A stretch of 64,000 nt of DNA from Sabellastarte sp. h YS-2021 (lineage: Eukaryota > Annelida > Polychaeta > Sabellida > Sabellidae), in contig OZ024940.1 in NCBI GenBank assembly GCA_964017235.1, forward strand, positions 28,390,573 through 28,454,572, given 5' to 3'. This document shows, in pieces, positions 17,702 through 30,535 of this stretch (the first letter of the stretch is position 1; each line of letters begins with the position of its first letter). Below the pieces are notes generated by a model. That model did not search any database, had not been told where the DNA came from, and worked only from the letters and a program-made list of their open reading frames with translations. Position numbers and translations under genes: made by a program.

Positions 17702-20420
17702 TCTTTTCTTTGCTGTGTTTGAAGAAACAAAGAGCGAAGCAGCACATTTAAAAAGTTTATCAAGGTTTTGTTTCAAAGCTCCCAAAATGAGAAACTTGAA
17801 ATCACAATTCCACAGTCGTCTGTGCACTTTCTTATCAAATTTCGGTACAAATGTGCAGTCGGAAGCTAGGGGAAAAGGTTTGGCCACTTTTAACAAAACA
17901 ACGTTTGCGTCTCAGAGAAGGTTTCTTACAACGTGTTTGCAAAGAAAAGTTATCCCAAATGGATTTTCACTTAAGTTCAACAGTTCATCGAGTAAAGGTA
18001 TTCTTCAAAGCTGTTCCTTTAACCTGATGAGAAATGCACTGAAAGATGTAACATGGAAAATTCAGGAACATTCAAAGAATCTTAAGGCAAGTACTCAAAA
18101 TCTTCAGGTTTGGTGTACCCATTCCAAGTTTGCCCAGATTTCACATTTTATTCATACATGCAACTATGAACTTTATTTTAAACTGGACGAAATCAAATGT
18201 AATAAGTTGAAAGATCTTTTGCCCAAATTGGATGAAAAGGATTAGAATTCTATCCGATTTGGATAATTCAGAACGTTCACTTCTTAGAAAAGGTCTAGGA
18301 TTTGTTCTAGTTCACAAACAACCAGATCCAGTTCGAAGTCTTGAAGACCTCCATAGATTCCACCATAAGGTGAGACTTCATGCTTTTTTCAATAACCTGG
18401 ATCAGACTATTAACGAAAGAAACCATGCAAGTGATTTACCTGATGATGAAGTCATGAGCTTCAAGAGACAATCTAGGTCATCATTTACACCTAAAGAAGG
18501 TCAGTTTGACGCAGTTGATAGATTCATGTCAAAATGTTGTGATGATTTTTCTCAATCTAATTTTAAACCACCAAAAAGATCAAATTTGAAAGCAGATGAA
18601 GAAGAGGCCCTTCAAAAACTCAGAAAGAGAGAAGACATTGTTATCAAACCTGCTGATAAAGGGGGAGCTGTAGTTGTGTGGAGAAAGGATCTCTATTGTA
18701 ACGAAGCCAAGAAGCAATTATCATGTGAACAATTTTATACAAAACTTGATTGTGCCATCACTAACCAAATAAGTAAAACAGTAGAAAAAGAACTCAAATC
18801 AATCATCTCTAAAGGTGAATTGCCAAAAACAGCATTGAACTTAGTGGTAGACAATCCTAAATGGAGTAATTTAATTACATGTTGCCCAAGATTCAGAAAC
18901 TTGGAAACCCTGGTAGACCTGTTGTGTCCTCTTGTTCTTGCCCGACAACTTTGATATCCAAGTACCTTAGTGAGTTTTTGAAACCAATAGTTACCAAACT
19001 TACCATCTTGTGTGAAAGACACTAATCATGCCTTGAAGATGATGGAAAACTTCCGATTTCAAGAAGAAAATGCTCTTCTTTTCACCATGGATATAAAGGG
19101 ACTTTACACTAATATACCCAATGACTATGGTCTTAACACAATGAAATATTTCCTAGAAAAACGTGAAATTCAGAATCCACCCACCCACACGTTATTAAGA
19201 CTTGCAGAACTTGTGTTGACACAAAATTGTTTCAGTTTTGATGATGCTTTCTATTCGCAAACAGGTGGGACAATGATTGGGACTCCATTTGGACCTGAAT
19301 ATTCAAATTTGGCTGTTGGAAAATTTGAATTACACGTTGCTGATAGGTTCAATGGTGCTATGCCAGAATTTTCTCACAGATATATTGATGATGTAGTTGG
19401 TCCAACCTCCATCTTGAGAGTAGATTAATTTATTGATTATGTGTGCAATTTCCATCCAGCTTTTCACTTTACTTTTGTTGTATCTGAGACAGAAATAGAA
19501 TTTTTGGATATAAAAATTTCAGTTTCCAGAAAAAATTGTCCACCTCAGTACATTACAAGGCTACTGACAGTCATTCATATTTAAGATATGGTTCTTGCCA
19601 CCCAAAGGCTTGTAAAAATGCTATACCATACTCTCAGTTTTTAAGATTGAGAAGACTGTGTTCAGAAGAAAACGATTTTGTGTCAAAAGTGAATGAAATG
19701 GAAAATTTCTTTCTTGTGAGGGATTATCCCCAAAAAGGAATTGATAAAACAAAAACATAAGTAATTGGAATCAATCGAGCTCAAGTTCTTCAAAAAAGAC
19801 CAAAAGGGGTGAACACTACCTTCAATTCACACAGCCAAATGATAAAAAACATCATAGAAAGAAATTTTCACATTTTGCAATTGGATGATGAAGTAGGCTA
19901 CCTTTTCCAAGAGAAACCTTTAGTTTCATATCGTAGAGACCGAAATGTGAAAGATATGCTTGTACACGCAAACATTGGTGTAAATTCTAAAGTCGGCAAA
20001 ACTCGTAAATGTGTCCGGACAAGATGTTTTACCTGTCCTCATGTTTTTGATGATGTCCACCAAGTCAGAGGGCCAAAGGGTGTATACTCTCCAAAGGACA
20101 ACATTAGTTGTATCAGCAAAGATATAATATACTGTATCGAATGTTTGAAATGTGGTAGTCTTTACATAGGGGAAACTGAAAGAAGACTAGGGGACAGAAT
20201 TCGAGAACATTTAAGAGATATAAAGACTAAGCAACCCCAGAAACAGGTATCTGTGCATTTTAACTCACAAGGGCATAGTTTGAATGACCTAAAAGTTCAA
20301 GTTTTATATCAAAATTTTAGGGACAAGTTTTCCAGAAAGGCAAAAGAAAGCTTTTTGATTCAAAAATTAGGCACTGTGTTTCCGGATGGGATGAATATAG
20401 ATGGGGGAATGGAAACTTAA
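17702..20420 (+). pseudogene. PLE-R copy, R2 of unit 1
   Basis: Copy of 4077-6795; its 5' end is in the gap. It has the same frame breaks, but Gln replaces the second stop (SHSQ), so 19809-20420 is one longer open stretch. It reads YCNEAKK (A at 18700) where R1 copies read YCDEAKK, DDEV for DDKV, and ends GGMET. It is followed by 3' untranslated sequence to the unit junction at 20551. Confidence 0.87.
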
Positions 20421-20551
20421 AGTTTCTTATTATATTTACTTACCTTTTCTTTACATTTTCTTTCATATGGATATTACATATTCACTCTGTAATCTTTGCA
20501 TCCTTTGTATTTTGTATTTACATAAGATTTCTTCCATTTGGAACGCTAAAT

Positions 20552-21121
20552 TGTGTCTCTTGAAAGCCAGAGTCATGGGCAGACTTGTTGGATTTTTCAA
20601 CATGTAACCGGTTAAACGAATGCTCAGTTGGGCCCGAACCGTCACTGTCAGAATCATGCATAATTTGCCCACAGTCTATGTCACTGTCTGATACTGAAGA
20701 ATCTGAATCTTGGTGAGACATGGTTTGTTTTTGCCCCAACAAGTTCGTTACAAATTCGTTATCATCCGACATATGCAATTCAAACTGTACGTGAGATGTA
20801 TCAGACTTTTGTGAACGCAAATTATATTTTTTCTTCTCCATATAACACAGATCGAAAGACTAAGATAAATAAAACATATAACTAAAAACAACAATCAGTG
20901 GTACACGGAGAAGAAAAAAAGAATAAATTAAAATGTCCTTGAGGTGTTATCCCTTCCAAGTGTGAGCTGTAAATGGAAGAAGGGTTCAAATTTTTTGGCT
21001 AAAGAAGGCGTAGGGAGCCAATCAGAAGCCAGTTTACAACCAGCATGGTCATACATACTAAATGCCAGTTTAAGGTACCCTCTCAGGAATGATCTACCTG
21101 ACACCAAGGTGTCATCCCGCA
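20552..21121 (-). mobile_element. DIRS-like 5' fragment, R1 of unit 2
   Basis: Copy of 862-1431. It differs at the base matching 1336 (AATCAGAAG here, AATCTGAAG in unit 1). Confidence 0.75.
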
Positions 21122-21632
21122 AATAAACAAAATTACATCAAAATGACGTTTTAACAAAGCAAAACACGTTATTATTACTTAAAACACATATTCAATCATA
21201 TTTACTCATATTTTTTTTTTACTAATTAAAATTTTTAATTTTTTTGCAATTTTTCACTATGACGTCACAAAATCGAAAATTTGAAAATTTTAAAATTTGT
21301 TTTAAAAAATCACTATAATGTCAAAAAAATCCAAAATTTCTTAAATTCGCACAATTTTAACAATGACAATAAAAATCAATATCCTCAACAAAAGAATTCA
21401 AATTAAACAAATTGTAAGAGAGATAACATTTATACTACAATTCCATTGTCCCTGTTCATACCCAGTGGGTACACACAGCCAAATTTCATAATGAGTTGAA
21501 GTGAATAGCTACCTCTCTATGTCTATTCTTGTTCTTGGCATCTCTCAAGTGGTCTCTTATCCTATCTCCTAACCTCCTTTCTGTTTCCCCGATATAAATC
21601 TCTCCACATCTAATACATTCAATGCAATAAAT

Positions 21633-21847
21633 ATCCATATAAAATAGTAAACAAAGTAAAAACAAAGAGCGTATAAAATAAATAAATTTATTTAAGCTTT
21701 TTACAAGCTGTTTCTGATGAAGGAGTGAGGCTCCGAAAGCTTAAATAAATTTATTTATTTTATACGCTCTTTGTTTTTACTATGTTTACTATTTTATATG
21801 GATATTTAAAAAGAGCCAAGCGGCATAACTTTATAAACTTGGAATAT
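21633..21847. mobile_element. 215-bp hammerhead insertion, R1 of unit 2
   Basis: Copy of 1943-2157 with intact arms and duplication. Confidence 0.8.
21714..21742 (+). ncRNA. Hammerhead motif, type A
   Basis: Identical to 2024-2052. Confidence 0.75.
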
Positions 21848-22424
21848 CAATGCAATAAATGACATCTTTGGTGATACAAGAAAAACTACCTGACGGAGTA
21901 AATTTACCTCTAGGGCCCTCAACTGTGTGTACCTCATTGAAAACAAAGGGACATGTAAGACAACGTTTTCTACCAAATGGCAAAGTTATGCCAGACACAT
22001 CTTTTGAACTGAATCTAGAGTGGACCAGCATGTCTCTTATGTTCCTGTCCCGGTATGAAATCAGAGGTTTTTGTTGAAACAAATAGCCCACTTCCTCGTC
22101 AAGATTTAGCATGTGAAAATTCTTCTCCACAATATCTGTTATTACCTTACTGTGAGAGTTGTATGTAAGGGTAAGTATAACCCTATTCATTTCTTCAGCA
22201 GGTTCTTTTTGTTTCAAAGCATCAGCTCTACTGATATTAGAAACTCTATCTATGGCCTTAGAAACAATATCCTGGGGATAATCTCTCGCTAGAAAGAAAT
22301 GTTCCATTTCCTTCTCTTTTGCCTTCAAATCCTGCCTAGGAGCTTTAAACGGAGAAATTGTGAAAATGGAATAGCATTTTTGCATGACTTTGGGTGGGAG
22401 GAACCATATTTAAGGTAAGCATTT

Positions 22425-22675
22425 ATAAGCACTCTTGTTTAGACAGCCTCCCTTCGCAAATTTCTTTTTGTTCATCTGATAAAAATTTTAAATCTTCAAC
22501 TTAAGCCAGGTCCAAATAATCAACTAAGCTGTGATCCATAGCTTCTTTTGACATTAATTGTTTATAAAAATTCCGGACATGTTTTAAAATTTCCTTCTGC
22601 TTATTAACTAAAATTCCATCCACTAGCAATTTATCTAAAGTACGTTTTTCTGCTCTTTTTTGTTTCTTTATTTAA
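22425..22675 (-). pseudogene. LINE-a copy, R1 of unit 2
   Basis: Copy of 2735-2985. The AT-rich stretch beyond it differs from unit 1 at two bases (GAAACTATC, AGATATTTT). Confidence 0.6.
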
Positions 22676-22933
22676 GAAAAATCTTCACAATATATTCAAA
22701 ATTCAAATAATTATTTGAAACTATCAAAATATATCGCTCCTCACTTCAATATCGTGCTGAAGCTGCTCTCAGATATTTTTCATTTTCGTGTAATTTATTT
22801 TCCGATATGTACAGTGTAATATGTAATGCCAGACACTTCTTTTGAACTGAATCTAGAGTGGACCAGCATGTCTCTTATGTTAAATAATAAACAAAGTAAA
22901 AACAAAGAGCATATCAAATAAATAGATTTATTT

Positions 22934-22962
22934 GAGCTTTCGGAGCTTCACTCCTTCATCAG
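22934..22962 (-). ncRNA. Hammerhead motif, type B
   Basis: Identical to 3244-3272. Confidence 0.78.
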
Positions 22963-23023
22963 AAATAGCTTACAATTGTTTAAATTTAAATTGCTTTCAA
23001 ATTTAAACAATTGTAAGCTATTT

Positions 23024-23052
23024 CTGATGAAGGAGTGAAGCTCCGAAAGCTC
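23024..23052 (+). ncRNA. Hammerhead motif, type B
   Basis: Identical to 3334-3362. Confidence 0.72.
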
Positions 23053-23092
23053 AAATCCATTTTTTATTTTATATGCTCTTTGTTTATTATTT

Positions 23093-23665
23093 CACAAAGA
23101 ATAAATGAGACAAACTTTCTTCATGCTGTTGACATAAGATACATTTTGGGCTTTCGACAATTTTTCTAAAGAAATATAAATATTGGTTCACTTGGTAAGA
23201 TATGATGAACCATTCTATAAGTTACATCTCTGCTTTCCGGAGAAAGCAAAGGATGGTTCATGTTTCGGAAAGATTTTGAAAAATCAATCTTTGGGAAGAT
23301 ATTTAAGATTCTTGGTGGTTTAACTTTCTCTTGTAAACAGAGAGAATTGAGCCCTTTTTAAAAGTCATTGACTGAAAGTCAAAGGATTTGTCAAGTTTAG
23401 ATAAATCTTAAAAGCAGCTAGAGCATTAGCATAGAACACAGGCTTTTCAATTGAATCAAGACCACATCTTGAGATAAATATTCTCTCAGATCAAGCTTAA
23501 GCCAGTACATGGCAAAATTTTTCCATTTACAATGGCTACCATATAAAAGGTAGGTGAATAAAAATATTTTAGCTTTCATTAGATATAAGTAAGGGAAATA
23601 CCACCACCAGCATAGCTGTTGTATAGCATTTCACATTTGAGACACTGTCTTGTTATTCCACAAAA
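23093..23665 (-). pseudogene. LINE-b copy, R1 of unit 2
   Basis: Copy of 3403-3975 with the same frame break and C-x2-C...H cluster. Confidence 0.65.
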
Positions 23666-23701
23666 AGTGAATTTGAATTGGTATTTGAATTGGTTTGTGT
23701 T

Positions 23702-23730
23702 CTGAGGAAGGAGTGAGGCTCCGAAATGTC
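23702..23730 (+). ncRNA. Hammerhead motif, type C
   Basis: Identical to 4012-4040. Confidence 0.65.
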
Positions 23731-26700
23731 AAATAATTTATATTATTGCTCTTTTATCATAACATTTCTTTTCTTTGCTGTGTTTGAAGAAACAAAGAGC
23801 GAAGCAGCACATTTAAAAAGTTTATCAAGGTTTTGTTTCAAAGCTCCCAAAATGAGAAACTTGAAATCACAATTCCACAGTCGTCTGTGCACTTTCTTAT
23901 CAAATTTCGGTACAAATGTGCAGTCGGAAGCTAGGGGAAAAGGTTTGGCCACTTTTAACAAAACAACGTTTGCGTCTCAGAGAAGGTTTCTTACAACGTG
24001 TTTGCAAAGAAAAGTTATCCCAAATGGATTTTCACTTAAGTTCAACAGTTCATCGAGTAAAGGTATTCTTCAAAGCTGTTCCTTTAACCTGATGAGAAAT
24101 GCACTGAAAGATGTAACATGGAAAATTCAGGAACATTCAAAGAATCTTAAGGCAAGTACTCAAAATCTTCAGGTTTGGTGTACCCATTCCAAGTTTGCCC
24201 AGATTTCACATTTTATTCATACATGCAACTATGAACTTTATTTTAAACTGGACGAAATCAAATGTAATAAGTTGAAAGATCTTTTGCCCAAATTGGATGA
24301 AAAGGATTAGAATTCTATCCGATTTGGATAATTCAGAACGTTCACTTCTTAGAAAAGGTCTAGGATTTGTTCTAGTTCACAAACAACCAGATCCAGTTCG
24401 AAGTCTTGAAGACCTCCATAGATTCCACCATAAGGTGAGACTTCATGCTTTTTTCAATAACCTGGATCAGACTATTAACGAAAGAAACCATGCAAGTGAT
24501 TTACCTGATGATGAAGTCATGAGCTTCAAGAGACAATCTAGGTCATCATTTACACCTAAAGAAGGTCAGTTTGACGCAGTTGATAGATTCATGTCAAAAT
24601 GTTGTGATGATTTTTCTCAATCTAATTTTAAACCACCAAAAAGATCAAATTTGAAAGCAGATGAAGAAGAGGCCCTTCAAAAACTCAGAAAGAGAGAAGA
24701 CATTGTTATCAAACCTGCTGATAAAGGGGGAGCTGTAGTTGTGTGGAGAAAGGATCTCTATTGTGACGAAGCCAAGAAGCAATTATCATGTGAACAATTT
24801 TATACAAAACTTGATTGTGCCATCACTAACCAAATAAGTAAAACAGTAGAAAAAGAACTCAAATCAATCATCTCTAAAGGTGAATTGCCAAAAACAGCAT
24901 TGAACTTAGTGGTAGACAATCCTAAATGGAGTAATTTAATTACATGTTGCCCAAGATTCAGAAACTTGGAAACCCTGGTAGACCTGTTGTGTCCTCTTGT
25001 TCTTGCCCGACAACTTTGATATCCAAGTACCTTAGTGAGTTTTTGAAACCAATAGTTACCAAACTTACCATCTTGTGTGAAAGACACTAATCATGCCTTG
25101 AAGATGATGGAAAACTTCCGATTTCAAGAAGAAAATGCTCTTCTTTTCACCATGGATATAAAGGGACTTTACACTAATATACCCAATGACTATGGTCTTA
25201 ACACAATGAAATATTTCCTAGAAAAACGTGAAATTCAGAATCCACCCACCCACACGTTATTAAGACTTGCAGAACTTGTGTTGACACAAAATTGTTTCAG
25301 TTTTGATGATGCTTTCTATTCGCAAACAGGTGGGACAATGATTGGGACTCCATTTGGACCTGAATATTCAAATTTGGCTGTTGGAAAATTTGAATTACAC
25401 GTTGCTGATAGGTTCAATGGTGCTATGCCAGAATTTTCTCACAGATATATTGATGATGTAGTTGGTCCAACCTCCATCTTGAGAGTAGATTAATTTATTG
25501 ATTATGTGTGCAATTTCCATCCAGCTTTTCACTTTACTTTTGTTGTATCTGAGACAGAAATAGAATTTTTGGATATAAAAATTTCAGTTTCCAGAAAAAA
25601 TTGTCCACCTCAGTACATTACAAGGCTACTGACAGTCATTCATATTTAAGATATGGTTCTTGCCACCCAAAGGCTTGTAAAAATGCTATACCATACTCTC
25701 AGTTTTTAAGATTGAGAAGACTGTGTTCAGAAGAAAACGATTTTGTGTCAAAAGTGAATGAAATGGAAAATTTCTTTCTTGTGAGGGATTATCCCCAAAA
25801 AGGAATTGATAAAACAAAAACATAAGTAATTGGAATCAATCGAGCTCAAGTTCTTCAAAAAAGACCAAAAGGGGTGAACACTACCTTCAATTCACACAGC
25901 TAAATGATAAAAAACATCATAGAAAGAAATTTTCACATTTTGCAATTGGATGATAAAGTAGGCTACCTTTTCCAAGAGAAACCTTTAGTTTCATATCGTA
26001 GAGACCGAAATGTGAAAGATATGCTTGTACACGCAAACATTGGTGTAAATTCTAAAGTCGGCAAAACTCGTAAATGTGTCCGGACAAGATGTTTTACCTG
26101 TCCTCATGTTTTTGATGATGTCCACCAAGTCAGAGGGCCAAAGGGTGTATACTCTCCAAAGGACAACATTAGTTGTATCAGCAAAGATATAATATACTGT
26201 ATCGAATGTTTGAAATGTGGTAGTCTTTACATAGGGGAAACTGAAAGAAGACTAGGGGACAGAATTCGAGAACATTTAAGAGATATAAAGACTAAGCAAC
26301 CCCAGAAACAGGTATCTGTGCATTTTAACTCACAAGGGCATAGCTTGAATGACCTAAAAGTTCAAGTTTTATATCAAAATTTTAGGGACAAGTTTTCCAG
26401 AAAGGCAAAAGAAAGCTTCTTGATTCAAAAATTAGGCACTGTGTTTCCGGATGGGATGAATATAGATGGGGGAATTGAAACTTAAAGTTTCTTATTATAT
26501 TTACTTACCTTTTCTTTACATTTTCTTTCATATGGATGTTGCATATTCACTCTGTAATCTTTGCATCCTTTGTATTTACATAAGATTTCTTCCATTTGGA
26601 ACGCTAAATGAGGTAATTTTTACGTTATAATATGTGGTGACGTTTTTTTGACGTCTTTATGACGTTTATACTACATACCGTAATTATCAATTGCTACGTC

Positions 26701-26793
26701 ATAAAAATTTTGTTTATAACGTAGAAAGGATGGAGGGATTGCTTTGTGATGTTTATTTTGTATATTGTTTATGTATTTGAATTGGTTTGTGTT
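23702..26793 (+). pseudogene. PLE-R copy, R1 of unit 2
   Basis: Copy of 4012-7103. It keeps the same breaks, including both C-terminal stops and the GGIET end, and the YIDD and GIY-YIG residues. No protein difference from unit 1 R1 was seen. Confidence 0.87.
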
Positions 26794-26822
26794 CTGAGGA
26801 AGGAGTGAGGCCCCGAAATGTC
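26794..26822 (+). ncRNA. Hammerhead motif, type D
   Basis: Identical to 7104-7132, with the same helix II mismatch. Confidence 0.55.
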
Positions 26823-27346
26823 AAATAAATTTATATTATTTCTCTTTTATAATAACATTTCTTTTATTTTGTGTGTTTGAAGAAACAAAGACCAAAGCAG
26901 CACATTTAAAAGTTTACCAAGGTTTTGTTTTAAAGCTGCCAAAATGAGAAACTTGATATCACAATTCCCCAGTCGTCTGTGCACTTTCTTATCAAATTTC
27001 GGTACAAATGTGCAGTCGGAAGGTAGGCCAAAAGGATTGGCCACTTTTAACAAAACAAGGTTTGTGTCTAAGTTATCCCCAATGGATTTTTACTTAAATA
27101 TTCCAAGTTACTAAAGTTATGCTGCTTGGCTCTTTAAATATCCATATAAAATAGTAAACAAAGTAAATTTGAATGTTCCTGCATTTTCCATGTTACATCT
27201 TTCAGTGCATTTCTCATCAGGTTAAAGGAACAGCTTTGAAGAATACCTTTACTTCTCCTCGATGAACCGTTGAACTTAAGTAAAAATCCATATAAAATAG
27301 TAAACAAAGTAAAAACAAAGAGCATTTCAAATAAACAGATTTATTT
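26823..27346. pseudogene. Second tandem PLE 5' fragment and rearranged stretch, unit 2
   Basis: Copy of 7133-7656: plus-strand N-terminal fragment, then the inverted 120-bp piece (27167-27286) between two terminal-repeat ends. Confidence 0.65.
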
Positions 27347-27375
27347 GAGCTTTTGGAGCTTCACTCCTTCATCAG
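27347..27375 (-). ncRNA. Hammerhead motif, type B, core G lost
   Basis: As 7657-7685, except that C to T at 27354 changes the minus-strand GAAA to AAAA, removing the invariant G that acts as general base in hammerhead catalysis. Probably inactive. Confidence 0.6.
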
Positions 27376-27827
27376 AAATGGCTTACAATTGTTTAAATTT
27401 GAAAGAAAGCTCTTTTTATATGTAAATGAACAAAATTACATCAAAATGACGTTTTAATAAAGCAAAACACGACATTATTACTTAAAACACATATTTAGTC
27501 ACATTTACGTCATGAATTTTAAGATGACGTCACAAAAAAAATTTTTTTTACTATGACGTCACAAAAATCAAAATTTTTAAATTTTTTTGCAATTTTTCAC
27601 TATGACGTCACAAAATCGAAAATTTTCAAATTTTTAAAAATTTTTTTTAAATTCACTATAATGTCAAAAAAATCCAAAATTTCTTATATAAGAACAATTT
27701 GGGCTATGACAATAAAAATTAATATCCTCCACAAAAGAATTTGAATTAAACAAATTGTAAGAGAGATAACATTTATACTACAATTCCATTGTCCCTGTTC
27801 ATACCCAGTGGGTACACACAGCCAAAT
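27376..27827 (-). mobile_element. S-type PLE 3' tail, unit 2
   Basis: Copy of 7686-8137 with TGACGTCA at 27525-27532, 27554-27561 and 27603-27610. Confidence 0.7.
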
Positions 27828-29410
27828 TTGGATGATGAAGTAGGCTACCTTTTCCAAGAGAAACCTTTAGTTTCATATCGTAGAGTCCGAAATGTGAAAG
27901 ATATGCTTGTACACTCAAACATTGGTGTAAATTCTATGACTATGGTCTTAACACAATGAAATATTTCCTAGAAAAACGTGAAATTCAGAATCCACCCACC
28001 CACACGTTATTAAGACTTGCAGAACTTGTGTTGACACAAAATTGTTTCAGTTTTGATGATGCTTTCTATTCGCAAACAGGTGGGACAATGATTGGGACTC
28101 CATTTGGACCTGAATATTCAAATTTGGCTGTTGGAAAATTTGAATTACACGTTGCTGATAGGTTCAATGGTGCTATGCCAGAATTTTCTCACAGATATAT
28201 TGATGATGTAGTTGGTCCAACCTCCATCTTGAGAGTAGATTAATTTATTGATTATGTGTGCAATTTCCATCCAGCTTTTCACTTTACTTTTGTTGTATCT
28301 GAGACAGAAATAGAATTTTTGGATATAAAAATTTCAGTTTCCAGAAAAAATTGCCCACCTCAGTACATTACAAGGCTACTGACAGTCATTCATATTTAAG
28401 ATATGGTTCTTGCCACCCAAAGGCTTGTAAAAATGCTATACCATACTCTCAGTTTTTAAGATTGAGAAGACTGTGTTCAGAAGAAAACGATTTTGTGTCA
28501 AAAGTGAATGAAATGGAAAATTTCTTTCTTGTGAGGGATTATCCCCAAAAAGGAATTGATAAAACAAAAACATAAGTAATTGGAATCAATCGAGCTCAAG
28601 TTCTTCAAAAAAGACCAAAAGGGGTGAACACTACCTTCAATTCACACAGCCAAATGATAAAAAACATCATAGAAAGAAATTTTCACATTTTGCAATTGGA
28701 TGATAAAGTAGGCTACCTTTTCCAAGAGAAACCTTTAGTTTCATATCGTAGAGTCCGAAATGTGAAAGATATGCTTGTACACTCAAACATTGGTGTAAAT
28801 TCTAAAGTCGGCAAAACTCTTAAATGTGGTTGGACAAGATGTTTTACCTGTCCTCATGTTTTTGATGATGTCCACCAAGTCAGAGGGCCAAAGGGTGTAT
28901 ATTCTCCAAAGGACAACTTTAGTTGTATCAGCAAAGATATAATATACTGTATCGAATGTTTGAAATGTGGTAGTCTATACATAGGGGCAACTGAAAGAAG
29001 ATTAGGGGACAGAATTCGAGAACATTTAAGTGATATAAAGACTAAGCAACCCCAGAAACAGGTATCTGTGCATTTTAACTCACAAGGGCATAGCTTGAAT
29101 GACCTGAAAGTTCAAGTTTTATATCAAAATTTTAGGGACAAGTTTTCCAAAAAGGCAAAAGAAAGCTTCTTGATTCAAAAATTAGGCACTGTGTTTCCGG
29201 ATGGGATGAATATAGATGGGGGAATTGTAACTTAAAGTTTCTTATTATATTTACTTAACTTTTCTTTACATTTTCTTTCATATGCATATTACATATTCAC
29301 TCTGTAATCCTTGCATCCTTTGTATTTATATAAGATTTCTTCCATTTGGAACGCTAAATGAGGTAATTTTTATGTTATATTGTGTGGTGACGTGTTTTTA
29401 ACTACAGGAT
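27828..29410 (+). pseudogene. PLE S1 copy, unit 2
   Basis: Copy of 8138-9720 with the same out-of-order join at 27937/27938, missing motif A, and open C-terminal part 28624-29235. Confidence 0.82.
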
Positions 29411-29455
29411 TTTTAAAATTAAGAATGAAAACAATTTAGACGAGAAAGAAAATAT

Positions 29456-30515
29456 TTGGTAATACAAGAAAAACTACCTGAAGGAGTAAATTTACCTCTA
29501 GGGCCCTCAACTGTGTGTACCTCATTGAAAACAAAGGGACATGTAAGACAACGTTTTCTACCACATAGCAAAGTTATGCCAGAAACATCTTTTGAACTGA
29601 ATCTAGAGTGGACCAGCATGTCTCTTATGTTCCTGTCCCTACGGTATGAAATCAGAGGTTTTTGTTGAAACAAATAGCCCACTTCCTCGTCAAGATTTAG
29701 CATGTGAAAATTCTTCTCCACAATGTCCATTATTACTTTACTGTGAGAGTTGTATGTAAGGGTAAGTATAACCCTATTCATTTCTTCAGCAGGTTCTTTT
29801 TGTTTCAAAGCATCAGCTCTACTGATATGAGAAACTCTATCTATGGCCTTAGAAACAATATCCTGGGGATAATCTCTCTCTAGAAAGAAATGTTCCATTT
29901 CCTTCTCTTTTGCCTTCAAATCCTGCCTATCAGAACATAGGCGCTTTAAACGGAGAAATTGTGAAAATGGAATAGCACTTACTTCAGAAACTGTGAAAGT
30001 ATATTGAAAGGATGGGTGGAAATTGCTGACAAAATTTATAAATCTATCCAGATTTTCTCTAGACATTGAAGTTGCACCCAAAATATCATCAATATACCTT
30101 TTGTGAAACTCAGGAAAAGAACCATCATATGTTTCAGAGATTTCATTTTCCTGCTTCCCCACAGCCAAACAAGAGTATTCTGGGCCGAATGGTGTGCCTA
30201 TCATTGTACCGCCAGTTTGTGAATAGTAGTTATCACCAAACTTGAAGCAATTCTGTGTCAAAACTAGTTCTGCTAGTCTCAGAAGGGTATGTGTTGGAGG
30301 ATTCTGAACATTTCTTTTCTCCAAAAAGTATTTTAGTGCATTCAGACCATACTCATTGGGAATATTAGTATAGAGACCCTTAATGTCCATGGTAAACAAA
30401 AGCCTATTTTCACCTCGAAGTCGAAAATTTCGCACCAAGTTCAATGCATGATTAGTGTCCTTTACAAAAGTTGGCAAAGCTCTCACAATGGGCTTGAGTG
30501 TATCGCTGAGATATA
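29456..30515 (-). pseudogene. PLE S2 copy, unit 2
   Basis: Copy of 9766-10825 with no protein change. It forms the left arm of the head-to-head inverted repeat 29456-31736. Confidence 0.85.
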
Positions 30516-30535
30516 TGTGCAAGAGACCTTCCAGA

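Larger units (their letters stand above)
862..20551. repeat. Tandem unit 1 (R1 862-6919, S 6920-15398, R2 15399-20551)
   Basis: First whole unit of the array. Its parts line up with unit 2 at a constant +19690, except that R2 is 913 bp short because of the N gap at 17502-17701. R1 and R2 align at +14537 before and +14538 after a poly-T tract near 1530; after the gap the offset is +13625. With the missing bases restored the unit is 20,603 bp, like units 2 and 3. Confidence 0.92.
15399..20551. repeat. Segment R2 of unit 1 (gapped)
   Basis: Second copy of 862-6919, starting inside the DIRS gag remnant with no visible boundary on that side and ending in PLE-R 3' untranslated sequence at 20551. 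Confidence 0.9.
21122..22424 (-). pseudogene. PLE-m copy, R1 of unit 2
   Basis: Copy of 1432-2734 with the same truncation, linker cluster and split GIY-YIG core; no protein change seen. Confidence 0.85.
22882..23092. repeat. Inverted hammerhead terminal repeats, R1 of unit 2
   Basis: Copy of 3192-3402, preceded by the 56-bp PLE scrap (22826-22881). Confidence 0.8.

Noticed and set aside
17349..17896. Open frames of 94 to 137 codons crossing the N gap
   Set aside because: Most of their length is N, so they are artefacts of unknown bases being read as open.
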